64,000 nt of DNA from Nocardia otitidiscaviarum NBRC 14405 (GTDB lineage Bacteria > Actinomycetota > Actinomycetes > Mycobacteriales > Mycobacteriaceae): contig NZ_BAGD01000065.1 in NCBI RefSeq assembly GCF_000308635.1, positions 1 to 64,000 on the forward strand, read 5' to 3'. The position numbers and the translations under genes are program-made. The first letter of the stretch is position 1, and each line of letters begins with the position of its first letter. The notes under the pieces were generated by a model. The model did not search any database. It saw only the letters and a program-made list of their open reading frames with translations, and was not told the DNA's origin. Positions 18,342 to 27,396 of this stretch are shown in pieces.

Positions 18342-18399
18342 GGGAGGGTCAACGCCGCGAGGGTCCCGCGATATTTCGCCGCCCGCTGTGACCTGGCGA

Positions 18400-19029
18400 T
18401 CAGTCCGGCGGGTGGACGCGCGGGCCGATGACGGCGAGGGCGGTGTCCACCGCCACGTCGATGACGCCGGTGACCGGCTCCCCCGCCTCGATGGTGGTGG
18501 CGATCAGCTCCCGGAAACCGCCGTAGAGGATGGTGGCCATCTGCCGGGTGGGCGGATGCAGGTCGGCGGCCTGGAATTCCGGTGAGGCGGTGAGGTTCTG
18601 GATGAGGGTGATGAAGGCTTCGGCCTCGATCTGATGCTGCCGGTGCGCGCCCTCGCCGAGTGCGGGCGACTCCCGGATCCAGACCAGGCTGATGGCCAGG
18701 TCCTCCTCGGTGGAGTCGATCCAGGCTCGCACGGCCTGCCGGATCTGCACCCGCCACGGGGCGGCGACGTCCACGGCCGCGTAGATCCGCGCGATGGTGC
18801 GCTGGTTCCACTCCTCGAGGACCGCGATGAAGCAGTCCTCCTTACCGGTGAAGTGCTCGTAGAAGGTGCGTCGCGAGGTGCGGGCGCAGCGCACCACATC
18901 GGCGACGGTGGTGTCCTTGTAGCCCCGTTCGCGCACCGACTCCACCATGCCGTCGAGGAGGCGACGCCGGAATCCGGATTCCGGCGTCGCCGCGCTGACA
19001 TTCGAGGTGGCAGGCTCGGCACGGGTCAC
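18400..19029 (-). CDS. TetR-family regulator of the P450/BVMO operon
   Basis: A 209-aa TetR protein starting at GTG 19029, only 5 bases after the EthA-like gene. The HTH is [20 protein letters not shown] followed by [12 protein letters not shown]; the C-terminal ligand domain is all-helical. Being last in the P450-microgene-BVMO operon, it probably controls that promoter, where two perfect inverted repeats are found. It is not the divergent EthR arrangement known from M. tuberculosis. Confidence 0.87.
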   Translation of the reverse strand: MTRAEPATSNVSAATPESGFRRRLLDGMVESVRERGYKDTTVADVVRCARTSRRTFYEHFTGKEDCFIAVLEEWNQRTIARIYAAVDVAAPWRVQIRQAVRAWIDSTEEDLAISLVWIRESPALGEGAHRQHQIEAEAFITLIQNLTASPEFQAADLHPPTRQMATILYGGFRELIATTIEAGEPVTGVIDVAVDTALAVIGPRVHPPD

Positions 19030-19034
19030 GAGGC

Positions 19035-20504
19035 TCAGCGTAGTTGCTTGCCGTGGATCGCCGATCGGGTGAACCGCATGGTGCCGTCCTCGATGCGGCC
19101 GTGCCGGAGGGTGAGCACGTCCTGGGCGTAGTTCATGCCGAGCCGCCAGGGCGCCCGCGATCCGGCTTTCGGGAAGCGGTCCAGCGCCCGCAGCACGTAT
19201 CCGGCCTGGAAGTCGAGCAGCGGCCGGGCCGCGACGGCACCATCGGGCTCCGGAACACAGTGGTCGTAGCCGTGTGCGTCCATATGCCGGAGCACGCGGC
19301 AGACGAACTCGCCGACCAGATCCGCCTTGAGCGTCCATGACGCGTTGGTGTAGCCGATGGTGAAGGCGAAGTTCGGGAATCCGGCGAGCATCATGCCCTT
19401 GTAGGCCATGGTGTCCGCGAGCGCGGCGGGTCGCCCGTCGATCTCGAAATCGATCCCGCCGAGGGCGAGCAGGTCCAGCCCGGTGGCGGTCACCACGATA
19501 TCGGCCTCCAGCTCGGTACCCGATGCCAGCCGCAACCCGCGCTCGGTGAAGCGTTCGATGCGGTCGGTGACCACCTGCGCGGTCCCGGATCGGATGGCGC
19601 GGAACAGGTCCGCGTCGGGCACCAGGCACAGCCGCTGGTCCCAGGGCCCGTAGCTCGGGTTGAAGTGGATGTCCACGGCGTAGTCCGCGGGCAGTTGCGC
19701 GACATTCTGTTTGCGGATGAACCCGCGCATCAGATCCGGCCGCCGCCGGCTCAACTGGTAGATGAGCGTGCCGACGGCCACGTTCTTCCACCGCGTGACG
19801 GTGTAGGCGGGGCGCGGCCCGAGCAGCGAGCGCAACCGGTTGGCCAGGGCGTCCTCGGTGGGCACGGACATGATGTAGGTCGGCGAGCGTTGCAGCATGG
19901 TGACCCGCGCGGCCGTTTTCGCCAGCGCCGGAACGAGTGTCACGGCGGTGGCGCCGCTGCCGATCACCACCACCCGCCGGCCGGTGCAGTCCAGATCCTC
20001 GGGCCAGTGCTGCGGATGTACGGTGCGCCCGCGGAATTCGTCCATGCCCTCGAATTCCGGGGTGTAGCCGCGGTCGTAACGGTAGTAGCCGCCGCACACG
20101 TACAGGAACCCGCAGGTGAGGGTCACCATGGTCCCGTCGTGTTCGGCGCACACCGTCCACCGCGCCTCGTCGCTGCACCACGAGGCACCGATTACCCTGT
20201 GCCCGTAGCGGATTCGCCGGTCGATCCCCGCCTCGGCCGCCGTATCGCGCACGTACCGCAGGATGGACGGGCCGTCGGCGATGGCGGCGGCCTCGGTCCA
20301 CGGCCGGAACCGATACCCGAGGGTGTGCATATCCGAATCCGAGCGCACGCCGGGGTACCGGAACAGATCCCAGGTGCCACCGATCGCGTCGCGCGCCTCC
20401 AGAACGGTGTAGCTCCGGTTCGGGAACGCGTCCTGAATGTGATGCGCCGCACCGATTCCCGACAGTCCGGCACCGACGATGAGGACATCGACGTGTTCGC
20501 TCAT
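19035..20504 (-). CDS. EthA-like Baeyer-Villiger flavin monooxygenase
   Basis: A 489-aa FAD/NADPH monooxygenase, the same length I recall for M. tuberculosis EthA and with extensive shared sequence. FAD site: VDVLIVGAGLSGIGAA (about residues 5-20). The Baeyer-Villiger fingerprint F-x-G-x-x-x-H-x-x-x-W occurs at F157-W167 (FRGRTVHPQHW), followed by the NADPH site VVVIGSGATAVTLVPALA. Other shared blocks are GGTWDLFRYPGVRSDSDM and TMAYKGMMLAGFPN. It would convert ketones to esters; EthA itself also activates thioamide prodrugs. Its ATG overlaps the stop of a 30-codon reading frame that in turn overlaps the P450 stop. Confidence 0.93.
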   Translation of the reverse strand: MSEHVDVLIVGAGLSGIGAAHHIQDAFPNRSYTVLEARDAIGGTWDLFRYPGVRSDSDMHTLGYRFRPWTEAAAIADGPSILRYVRDTAAEAGIDRRIRYGHRVIGASWCSDEARWTVCAEHDGTMVTLTCGFLYVCGGYYRYDRGYTPEFEGMDEFRGRTVHPQHWPEDLDCTGRRVVVIGSGATAVTLVPALAKTAARVTMLQRSPTYIMSVPTEDALANRLRSLLGPRPAYTVTRWKNVAVGTLIYQLSRRRPDLMRGFIRKQNVAQLPADYAVDIHFNPSYGPWDQRLCLVPDADLFRAIRSGTAQVVTDRIERFTERGLRLASGTELEADIVVTATGLDLLALGGIDFEIDGRPAALADTMAYKGMMLAGFPNFAFTIGYTNASWTLKADLVGEFVCRVLRHMDAHGYDHCVPEPDGAVAARPLLDFQAGYVLRALDRFPKAGSRAPWRLGMNYAQDVLTLRHGRIEDGTMRFTRSAIHGKQLR

Positions 20505-20593
20505 ACGCTGTCCCCCCGGCGTCCCCGCGCCCGCAGCCGCCGCTCCGGCACGGCGATGACGTCATCGGAGGTGGCCATCGATCGCGCACTCAT
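20501..20593 (-). CDS. 30-codon microgene bridging P450 and BVMO
   Basis: A short frame encoding about 30 residues, beginning M-S-A-R-S-M-A-T-S-D-D-V and ending in an Arg-rich tail. Its ATG overlaps the P450 stop by ATGA (20590-20593) and its own TGA overlaps the ATG of the EthA-like gene (20501-20504). Such double stop-start coupling is unlikely to be chance and suggests a translation relay across what would otherwise be an 85-base gap. It has no recognisable family; whether the peptide itself matters is unknown. Confidence 0.5.
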   Translation of the reverse strand: MSARSMATSDDVIAVPERRLRARGRRGDSV

Positions 20594-21951
20594 GCGGTGA
20601 CCTCGGAGTTCGGTGCCGGTTCGGGCAGTTCCACCACACGTTCGCGCTCCGGTCGCACGCGCCTGCGCACCACGGCGCGGCCCTTCTTCGCGGGCACCAG
20701 TGCCACGCCACGGAAGTGCGGGCGTTCGTCGGGAGCGGCGGTGGTCTCGAGGGTGAAGTCGCGCAACAGCGTGCGCAGCACGATATTCAGCTCCAGGCTG
20801 GCGAAGGACGCGCCGATGCAGCGTCGCGCTCCGCCGCCGAAGGGAATCCAGGTCCAGGTATTGGGCCGCACGCCGAGGAACCGGTCCGGGTCGAAGGTGC
20901 GGGCGTTGGGGAACAGTTCCTCGTTGTCGTGCACCAGGCGGATATTGACCAGTACCTTCTGACCGCGCGGCAGTGTCCAGCGCCCGAGCTGGAACGATTC
21001 CGCGCGGATCTGGCGCGGCGTCGCGTCGATCACCGGCCGTACCCGCTGCACCTCCACCAGGGTGGCCTCGCGCAGTTCCGAACCACCCGCGTCGGCCTCC
21101 TCGACCAGCCGTCGCAGGATGTCCGGATGCCGCCGCAGCCGCTCGACCGTCCACGCCAGGGTGGTGGCGGTGGTCTCGTGCCCCGCGGTGAGCAGGGTCA
21201 GCAGTTCGTCGGCGATATCGCGGCGGCTCATGGCCGAGCCGTCGTCGTAGCGGGTCTGCACCAGCATGGCGAGTACGTCGTTGCGGTCCGACAGCTCGGG
21301 GTCGCGGGTGGCGCGGTCGATGAGCCGGCCGACGATATCGTCGTAGGCGCGCCGGTGCGCGGCGAAGCGGGCCCACGGGCCGTAGTTCCCCAGGAAGCCG
21401 CGCGGTATCGGCAACGCCGCCAGCGCCGAGCCGACCAGCACCAATTTCGGTAGCAGGGAACGCAATTCGTCGAATTCGGAGCCCTCCGCCCCGAAGACAG
21501 CACGTAGGATCACATTCAGCGTGATCCGCATCATCGAATCCATGGTGGCGAATTCGACCCCTTCGGGCCAGTTCGCCATCTCGCGGACGGCCTCGTCCTC
21601 GATGAGCTGCTCGTAGACGGCAAGACGCCGCCCGTGGAAGGGCGGCGTCAGGAGTTTGCGCTGTTTCCGGTGTTCCTCGCCCTCGAGCGAGAAGAGCGAG
21701 CCCGGCCCGAGCACCTGGCCGAGATTGACGTCGACGGTGTCCACCTGATCCGTGCTCGCGGTGAACAGTGCCTTCACCTCCGCCGGATCCGACAGCACCA
21801 CCGTCGATCCGAAGCGTGGCATCTGGACCGTGAAAGCCGAACCGTATCGCCGATGCCAGCGCCGCCAGGCGCGCGTGCGGCCGCCGAGTATCTGTATCCC
21901 GTGGACGAATCCGGGCGTGGACGGCCCGGAAGGCAGTGTCGGAGTGGACAT
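20590..21951 (-). CDS. Cytochrome P450
   Basis: A 453-aa soluble P450. The I-helix oxygen-binding motif is LLTLLTAGHETTATTLAW, the K-helix E-x-x-R is EVQRVRP, and the heme ligand loop is FGGGARRCIGASFA near residue 375. The WxxxR/C-helix area has GEEHRKQRKLLTPPFHG. The general form resembles mycobacterial CYP132/CYP138-type enzymes rather than short soluble biosynthetic P450s; the substrate is unknown. It leads the operon P450-microgene-BVMO-TetR; GAGAGG precedes the ATG. No ferredoxin gene is adjacent, so electrons must come from elsewhere. Confidence 0.92.
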   Translation of the reverse strand: MSTPTLPSGPSTPGFVHGIQILGGRTRAWRRWHRRYGSAFTVQMPRFGSTVVLSDPAEVKALFTASTDQVDTVDVNLGQVLGPGSLFSLEGEEHRKQRKLLTPPFHGRRLAVYEQLIEDEAVREMANWPEGVEFATMDSMMRITLNVILRAVFGAEGSEFDELRSLLPKLVLVGSALAALPIPRGFLGNYGPWARFAAHRRAYDDIVGRLIDRATRDPELSDRNDVLAMLVQTRYDDGSAMSRRDIADELLTLLTAGHETTATTLAWTVERLRRHPDILRRLVEEADAGGSELREATLVEVQRVRPVIDATPRQIRAESFQLGRWTLPRGQKVLVNIRLVHDNEELFPNARTFDPDRFLGVRPNTWTWIPFGGGARRCIGASFASLELNIVLRTLLRDFTLETTAAPDERPHFRGVALVPAKKGRAVVRRRVRPERERVVELPEPAPNSEVTA

Positions 21952-21966
21952 ACGCCACCTCTCCCC

Positions 21967-22008
21967 GTGGTACTCCCATGTACCACTCGCACGGTACGCT
22001 TACGTACC
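21967..22008. promoter_or_regulatory. Two GGTAC-N6-GTACC operators upstream of the P450 operon
   Basis: Repeat 1 is GTGGTAC-TCCCAT-GTACCAC (21967-21986); repeat 2 is GGTAC-GCTTAC-GTACC (21993-22008). Both share perfect GGTAC/GTACC arms with a 6-base spacer, with centres 24 bases apart. They sit 16-57 bases upstream of the P450 start, a good place for TetR repression. Assignment to the operon's own TetR is inference. Confidence 0.65.
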
Positions 22009-22051
22009 AGTTGTGGCAAGGGTCACTCCGGGGAGCGGCGGGCGAGCGAGA

Positions 22052-23239
22052 TCAGCAGGTGGTCGGCACCGGGTCGCCGCGGAATCGGGCCTCCACGTAA
22101 TCCCACGCCTCCGGGAATCCGGCGACGGCGGTGGTCAGGTGCTCGGCGATGTCGTACGGGCGGAACACCAGCGGCACCCCGGCCGCGCAGTACCGCTCGG
22201 CGACCTCGGCCACCGGAACGAAATGCGTCATGGTGTCGAAGCGCCCCTGCCAGAAGAAGGTCGGCACGGTGGGAATCCCGTCGTGGTAGCGCAGGCTGTT
22301 CTCGCGCAGCACCGCATGCGCCTCGGGGCTGTTCATCATGTCCTTGGACGCGGCGAGCTGTTCGGCATTGCGGGAGACGCCATGGAAGAGCAGGAAGCGA
22401 CGGCAGGCATCCTTGGTGAAATCCCGGAACCACAGGCCGTTCTCATTGAGCTGGTCCGACACCGGCAGGCGCTTCGGGTATTCGCGCTCCAGTCCCATGG
22501 CGGCCGCGAAGGCCAGGCCGAATCCGGGATGCGGGTCGAATCCGAGGGCGAGGGCCATCTCCCGCAGATCGGCCGGAATCCCGCCCGCGACGACCGCGGC
22601 CAGTTGCAGATCCGGAGCGTAGGTGGGTTGCAGTGCGCCCGCCCATGCCGTGGCCATCCCGCCGCCGGAGTATCCGGCCAGCACCACCGGCACCGAACCG
22701 AGGCCGAGTTCGGTGGCCTGGCGGACGGCCTTGACGCTGTCGAGGGTCACCATGCCGCCGAGCTTCGCCGCGCCGTAGGCGACATGCGGCCCCAGGTAGT
22801 CGGGTAGGGAGATGGCCCAGCCACGCCCGATCGGCAGCATCGCGCCCACCGCGTCCTGGAGTTCACCGTTGAACAGCGACCGCGACGGATTGCACTGCGC
22901 GCCCAGGGAATTGATCAGGGCCTGATAGGAGACCAGCGGCGGGTTCGCCACTCCGCGCGGCAGCAGGACCGTGGTGACGCCCATGATGGGGTCGCCACCG
23001 GAGTTGGTGGAACGGAAGGCCACCTGCCACATGTCGGTACCGACGTAGGGCCCGGAGTCGATGCGCCGGAGCCGCACCACGTCACCGGGCTGCTTATCGG
23101 CCAGGTCGTCGGGGGCGTGGTAGAAGGGGTCCGGGTCGGGCGTCGGGTACAGCGGCGAGGCACCGGAGGGCGAGGCCAACGCGCCGATCGACAGGACAGT
23201 CATCACCAAGATCATCAGCTTGGTCGCGGCTCTGATCAC
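22052..23239 (-). CDS. Secreted LIP-family lipase
   Basis: A 395-aa exported lipase/esterase of the secretory lipase family (PF03583 type). Signal peptide: basic start, hydrophobic MILVMTVLSIGALA, cleavage around ASPSGASP. The nucleophile elbow is VVLAGYSGGGMATAW with S191; later FWQGRFDTMTHFVP and IAEHLTT carry candidate acid and His residues. GTG 23239 gives a positively charged N-terminus, and ATG 23215 is an alternative. It lies just upstream of the P450 operon on the same strand; an esterase there would fit hydrolysis of Baeyer-Villiger ester products, though export argues for an outside substrate. Confidence 0.87.
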   Translation of the reverse strand: MIRAATKLMILVMTVLSIGALASPSGASPLYPTPDPDPFYHAPDDLADKQPGDVVRLRRIDSGPYVGTDMWQVAFRSTNSGGDPIMGVTTVLLPRGVANPPLVSYQALINSLGAQCNPSRSLFNGELQDAVGAMLPIGRGWAISLPDYLGPHVAYGAAKLGGMVTLDSVKAVRQATELGLGSVPVVLAGYSGGGMATAWAGALQPTYAPDLQLAAVVAGGIPADLREMALALGFDPHPGFGLAFAAAMGLEREYPKRLPVSDQLNENGLWFRDFTKDACRRFLLFHGVSRNAEQLAASKDMMNSPEAHAVLRENSLRYHDGIPTVPTFFWQGRFDTMTHFVPVAEVAERYCAAGVPLVFRPYDIAEHLTTAVAGFPEAWDYVEARFRGDPVPTTC

Positions 23240-23258
23240 GGGCGAAAACTACTTCCAA

Positions 23259-23275
23259 TTGGGCGTTTTGCCCAA
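23259..23275. promoter_or_regulatory. TTGGGC-N5-GCCCAA hairpin before the lipase gene
   Basis: A 6-bp perfect inverted repeat with a GTTTT loop, 20 bases upstream of the lipase GTG, in the gap after the aspA stop. It may be the aspA terminator (a T-run lies in the loop, not after the stem) or a regulator site for the lipase gene. Confidence 0.35.
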
Positions 23276-23387
23276 ATCGCCGGGCGAATTTTCGTCGAGA
23301 ATACAAAAGACCGAGGTCAGCACTATCGGATATCACAGCACCCGAGGCCCGTTCGGGGACCGGCGAATCCGGTCCCCGGCATCCTCG

Positions 23388-24809
23388 CTACGCCGAGGAG
23401 GGTTCGACCGGCGCCGCCAGCCCCGCCAACCGGTGCGGCGCGAGCAGTTCGGCCACGGCCTCCGGGGACAGCAGGCCGAGTTCGGTCGCGATATCGCCAA
23501 CATACCGCCCGGTCACCAATGCCTGCTTGGCGATGGCGGCGCTGGCGGCGTAGCCGATACGGGGTGCCAGCGCGGTGACGATGCCGACCGAGCGGCGCAC
23601 CCCGGCCTCCAGATGGTCGCGATTGGCGGTGATTCCGGGAACGCACCTGGTGGCCAACGCGTCCGCCGCCGCGATGAGGTGGGTGGTCGTCTTCAGCAGG
23701 CTGTAGGCGATGATCGGCTCGAAGGCGTTGAGCTGCAACTGCCCGGCCTCGGCGGCCATGGTGACGGTCAGGTCGTTGCCGATGGCCTCGAAGGCGATCT
23801 GATTGACCAACTCGGGAATGACCGGATTCACCTTGCCCGGCATGATCGACGACCCGGCCTGCCGGGCGGGCAGCCGGATCTCCCCGAAACCGGTGGCCGG
23901 CCCGGAGGACATCAACCGCAGGTCGTTGCAGGTCTTGGACAGCTTCACCGCGACCCGCTTCAGAATTCCGGACACCTGCACGAACGCCCCCGCGTCCTGG
24001 GTGGCCTCGATGAGGTTCTCCGCGGGGGTCACCGTCTCCCCGGTGATCTCACTGAGGTGCGCGCAGGCCAGCGCGGAGTAGCGCGGGTGGCCGTTGATCC
24101 CGGTCCCGATGGCGGTGCCGCCGAGATTGCTCTCGCACAGCAGCGCCCGGCCCTCGTCGAGCCGCTGGCAGTCCTCGCGCACCATGACCGCGAAGGTGGC
24201 GAACTCCTGTCCGAGGGTCATGGGGACGGCGTCCTGGAGCTGGGTGCGGCCCATCTTGATGACGTCGGCGAATTCCACCGATTTGGCGTCGAAGGCGTCG
24301 GCGAGCCCGGCCAGCGCCGCCGAGAGTTTCCGAATGTGCTGCACCACGGCCAGATTCACCGCGGTCGGGTAGACGTCGTTGGTGGACTGCCCGAGGTTCA
24401 CATGGTCCAGCGGGTCGAGTTCGGCGTAGTGGCCGCGCTCGAAACCGAGGATCTCCAACGCCCGATTGGCGATGACCTCGTTGGCGTTCATATTCGTGGA
24501 GGTGCCCGCACCGCCCTGGATGGGGTCGATGGGGAACTGGTCGTGCAGCCGACCGTCGCGGATCTCCGCGCAGGCCCGGTCGATGGCGTCGGCGCGGCGC
24601 GCGTCGAGCACGCCCAACTCCCGATTCGCCCGGCAGGCGGCCTGTTTGACCGCTGCGAGGGAGCCGATGAGCGCCGGATAGTTGCCGATGGCGTCGCCGG
24701 TGACGGTGAAGTTCTCCAGGGCGCGCGCGGTGTGCACGCCCCAGTAGGCGTCCCGCGGCACCGACAGGGAGCCGAGGGAGTCGCTGTCGATACGGGTGTC
24801 GTCGGTCAT
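23388..24809 (-). CDS. aspA: Aspartate ammonia-lyase
   Basis: A 473-aa enzyme that deaminates L-aspartate to fumarate plus ammonia, in the cytosol as a homotetramer. The fumarase/aspartase signature GSSIMPGKVNPVIPE is intact, with TSTNMNANEVIANRALEILG and DHVNLGQSTNDVYPTAVNLA earlier. It is the last gene of the permease-asparaginase-aspartase operon (18 bases after ansA), so the unit imports asparagine and carries it to fumarate. Fumarase proper is excluded by the aspartase-like substrate loop and the context. Confidence 0.93.
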   Translation of the reverse strand: MTDDTRIDSDSLGSLSVPRDAYWGVHTARALENFTVTGDAIGNYPALIGSLAAVKQAACRANRELGVLDARRADAIDRACAEIRDGRLHDQFPIDPIQGGAGTSTNMNANEVIANRALEILGFERGHYAELDPLDHVNLGQSTNDVYPTAVNLAVVQHIRKLSAALAGLADAFDAKSVEFADVIKMGRTQLQDAVPMTLGQEFATFAVMVREDCQRLDEGRALLCESNLGGTAIGTGINGHPRYSALACAHLSEITGETVTPAENLIEATQDAGAFVQVSGILKRVAVKLSKTCNDLRLMSSGPATGFGEIRLPARQAGSSIMPGKVNPVIPELVNQIAFEAIGNDLTVTMAAEAGQLQLNAFEPIIAYSLLKTTTHLIAAADALATRCVPGITANRDHLEAGVRRSVGIVTALAPRIGYAASAAIAKQALVTGRYVGDIATELGLLSPEAVAELLAPHRLAGLAAPVEPSSA

Positions 24810-24827
24810 GGTTCGCTCCAGATCCTC

Positions 24828-25856
24828 TCAGTGCGCGACATAGGCGTGGTGCAAGCTCGAATCGCACGCCGCCGGAGGCGGATTCGAGAGTTCGCCGAGC
24901 AGATTGGTCTCCATGGCGTGCCGCAGCCGCGCACCGCAGAACCCGCTGTCCACCAGATGGGTCAATTTGGCCAGTGCGGCCTCCCGGGTCATGTCGCCCC
25001 CGCTGATCACGCCCGCGTCCAGCAGTACGCGTCCGGGCTGATAGCGAGCGAGATCCACACCCCCGCTGTCGCATTGGGTGATGACCACGACCGGCGTTCC
25101 GCGCAGGATGGCGCGGCGCAGCGAATCCATCATCTCCGTACCGTGCAGCGGCGCGGTGCCGGAGCCGTAGCACTCCAGCACCAGGCCGCCGCGATAGTGA
25201 TCGACGGCGGCGTCGAGCAGGGCGGCGTGCAGGCCGGGAAATACCGTCAGCAGGCCGACCGGCCCCCGCGCTTCCCGCGGTCGCGACGCCTCGGGCAGGA
25301 CGGCGGGTACCGGGGGCGGTGTCAGCGCCCGAATGGTGGTGAAGCCCTCGTAGTCCTCGACGGCGCGCTTGGAGGCCCGCACCGCCGGGTGCAGGCCCGC
25401 GCCGAAGGCCAGGTAGGTGCCCGGATCGGTGCGCGCCACAATCGATTTCAGCGCCAGGCGCAGATTGTCGCGGGCATCGCTGCCGGGCTGTCCGAGCGGG
25501 ATCTGCGCACCGGTCAACAGGATCGGGATCGCGCAGCCGCGCAGTTCGAACGCGATCCGCGCTCCGACGTAGGCCATGGTGTCGGTGCCGTGGATGACGA
25601 TGACGCCCTTGGGCCGTCCCGAGGCGATCCCGGCGCGCACGCGTTCGGCGATGCGGCGGCCGGTGCCGGCGTCGGCCTGCGCGCTGTCGATGACCGGGTC
25701 GAGTTCGCTGTACCGGTAGCCCACCGACAGTCCCGCCGCGGCTTCGAATTCGGCGACGATCTCGGCGATGTCGGCCCCGATGCCCGCCCGGGGGCGCATA
25801 CCCGCCCCCTGGTCGACCATGCCGAAGGTGCCGCCGGTGTAGAGGATGTCGATCAC
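24828..25856 (-). CDS. ansA: L-asparaginase
   Basis: A 342-aa asparaginase hydrolysing L-asparagine to aspartate and ammonia. Both catalytic Thr motifs are visible: YTGGTFGMV at the N-terminus and VIVIHGTDTMAYVGARI near residue 85; the Lys-containing KSIVARTDPGTYLAFG follows. There is no signal peptide, so it is cytosolic. The start is GTG 25856, overlapping the permease stop by 4 bases (GTGA). It is longer than some bacterial type I enzymes by a C-terminal extension with LTHLVDSGFCGARLRHAMET. Operon context confirms an asparagine-catabolic role. Confidence 0.93.
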   Translation of the reverse strand: MIDILYTGGTFGMVDQGAGMRPRAGIGADIAEIVAEFEAAAGLSVGYRYSELDPVIDSAQADAGTGRRIAERVRAGIASGRPKGVIVIHGTDTMAYVGARIAFELRGCAIPILLTGAQIPLGQPGSDARDNLRLALKSIVARTDPGTYLAFGAGLHPAVRASKRAVEDYEGFTTIRALTPPPVPAVLPEASRPREARGPVGLLTVFPGLHAALLDAAVDHYRGGLVLECYGSGTAPLHGTEMMDSLRRAILRGTPVVVITQCDSGGVDLARYQPGRVLLDAGVISGGDMTREAALAKLTHLVDSGFCGARLRHAMETNLLGELSNPPPAACDSSLHHAYVAH

Positions 25857-27310
25857 GGCCGCTCCACCGGTGCCAGCACGTCGTGGTCGAGCCGATCGCG
25901 CACCCGGTACCAGCCGACCACCATGGCGACGGCCACGGCCAGGAAGGCGACCACTGTGATCCGCCCGATCTCTTCGTCGAAGATCATGAGCACCACCACT
26001 CCCACCAGGAAGGCCAGCGTCGCGATATTGAGGACGGGGGCCAGTGGCAGGCGGAAGTCGGGCCGGGTGTAGTCGCCGCGTTCGGCGCGGCGCACGAAGA
26101 TCCAGTGACAGATCATGATCGACGCCCAGGTGCCGACGATGCCGAGCCCGGCCAGGTTCAGCACGATCTCGAACGCCTTGTGCGGCATCACGAGGTTGAG
26201 CACCACCCCGGCGATCCCCACCGCGCTGGTGATGAGGATGCCGCCGTAGGGCACCCCCTGCCGGTTCATGCGCGCGGCGAAACTCGGTGCGGTACCGGCC
26301 ACGGCCATGGAGCGCAGGGTGCGTCCGGTCGCGTAGAGGCCCGCGTTCAGGCTGGACATGGCGGCGGTGAGCACCACCAGGTTCATGACGTCTCCGGCGT
26401 GCGGGATGCCGACCTTGCTCATGACCGTGACGAACGGGCTCTCGCTGGCCGAGTAGGCCGTCCACGGCAGCAGCAGCGTGAACAGGATGACCGATCCGGC
26501 GTAGAACAGGATGATCCGCCACATGATGGAGTTCACCGCGCGCGGCACCACGCCCCGCGGATCATCGGATTCGCCCGCCGCGACGCCGATCATCTCGGTA
26601 CCGCCGAAGGCGAACACCACGCCCAGGGCGATGGTGAGCATGGGGGCCAGCCCCTGCGGGAAGAGTCCGCCGTTGTCGGTGATGGTGGCGATGCCCGGCA
26701 CGTTGCCGTCGATCGGGGTGCCGGTGACGATGAGCCCGACCGACACCAGCATGAATATGACGATGGTGCCGACCTTGATCAGCGCGAACCAGAATTCCAT
26801 CTCGCCGAACAGGCGCACCGACACCACATTCAGCGCGACCACCACGGCCAGGGCGATGAGCGCCAGCACCCACTGCGGAATCGAGGTGAACATGGACCAG
26901 AAGTGGGCGTAGAGCGCCACGGCGGTGATATCGGCGACCAGGGTGGTCGACCAGTTCAGGAAGTACAGCCAGCCCACGGTGTAGGCCCCGCGTTCGCCCA
27001 TGAATTCGCGAGCGTAGGAGACGAAGGCTCCGGAGGAGGGCCGGTACATGACCAGTTCGCCGAGTGCGCGCACCACCATGAAGGTGAACAGGCCGCACAC
27101 GATGTAGACGATGGCCAGAGACGGTCCGGCCAGGGCCATCCGGCCGCTGGCGCCGAGGAACAGGCCGGTGCCGATGGAGCCGCCGATGGCGATCATCTGC
27201 ATATGCCGCTTGCGCAGCTGTTTCTGATAGCCGACATCGCCGATATCGAGCGTGGGCGCGGTCGTGGGCGCGGGCGCGGTGGCCGTGCGTGCCGACGGTT
27301 CGTCGTGCAT
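25853..27310 (-). CDS. ansP: L-asparagine permease (AAT/APC family)
   Basis: A 485-aa amino-acid transporter with about 12 membrane helices. The APC family signature is present: HMQMIAIGGSIGTGLFLGA in helix 1 and the later GGTEMIGVAAGESDDPRGVV. It begins at ATG 27310 with AGGAAGG 6 bases upstream; the open frame continues further but the recognisable protein begins here. Asparagine specificity is inferred from the overlap with ansA and from similarity to mycobacterial AnsP as I recall it; GABA or aromatic permease is the alternative within this family. Confidence 0.88.
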   Translation of the reverse strand: MHDEPSARTATAPAPTTAPTLDIGDVGYQKQLRKRHMQMIAIGGSIGTGLFLGASGRMALAGPSLAIVYIVCGLFTFMVVRALGELVMYRPSSGAFVSYAREFMGERGAYTVGWLYFLNWSTTLVADITAVALYAHFWSMFTSIPQWVLALIALAVVVALNVVSVRLFGEMEFWFALIKVGTIVIFMLVSVGLIVTGTPIDGNVPGIATITDNGGLFPQGLAPMLTIALGVVFAFGGTEMIGVAAGESDDPRGVVPRAVNSIMWRIILFYAGSVILFTLLLPWTAYSASESPFVTVMSKVGIPHAGDVMNLVVLTAAMSSLNAGLYATGRTLRSMAVAGTAPSFAARMNRQGVPYGGILITSAVGIAGVVLNLVMPHKAFEIVLNLAGLGIVGTWASIMICHWIFVRRAERGDYTRPDFRLPLAPVLNIATLAFLVGVVVLMIFDEEIGRITVVAFLAVAVAMVVGWYRVRDRLDHDVLAPVERP

Positions 27311-27369
27311 GGAAACCTTCCTCGGGCGGACCCAGCCTGTGCGGCGACCGGCGAGCGGAACATGCCAAG

Positions 27370-27396
27370 CTGTCAGGCTGTAAGACAGGCTGACAG
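27370..27396. promoter_or_regulatory. Dyad between the asparagine operon and its FadR-type regulator
   Basis: CTGTCAG (27370-27376) and CTGACAG (27390-27396) are perfect 7-bp arms 13 bases apart, and the spacer holds a further CTGT-AAG-ACAG dyad sharing the same core. It is 60 bases upstream of ansP and 100 bases upstream of the divergent regulator gene, a likely operator for it. Confidence 0.55.

Noticed and set aside
18400..20504. ethA-ethR pair as in M. tuberculosis
   Set aside because: The monooxygenase is EthA-like, but the TetR gene is downstream in the same operon rather than divergent, and operators lie upstream of the P450; calling it EthR would overstate.
23220..26072. A 950-codon plus-strand frame opposite aspA and ansA
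   Set aside because: Antisense of clear enzymes; no family resemblance.
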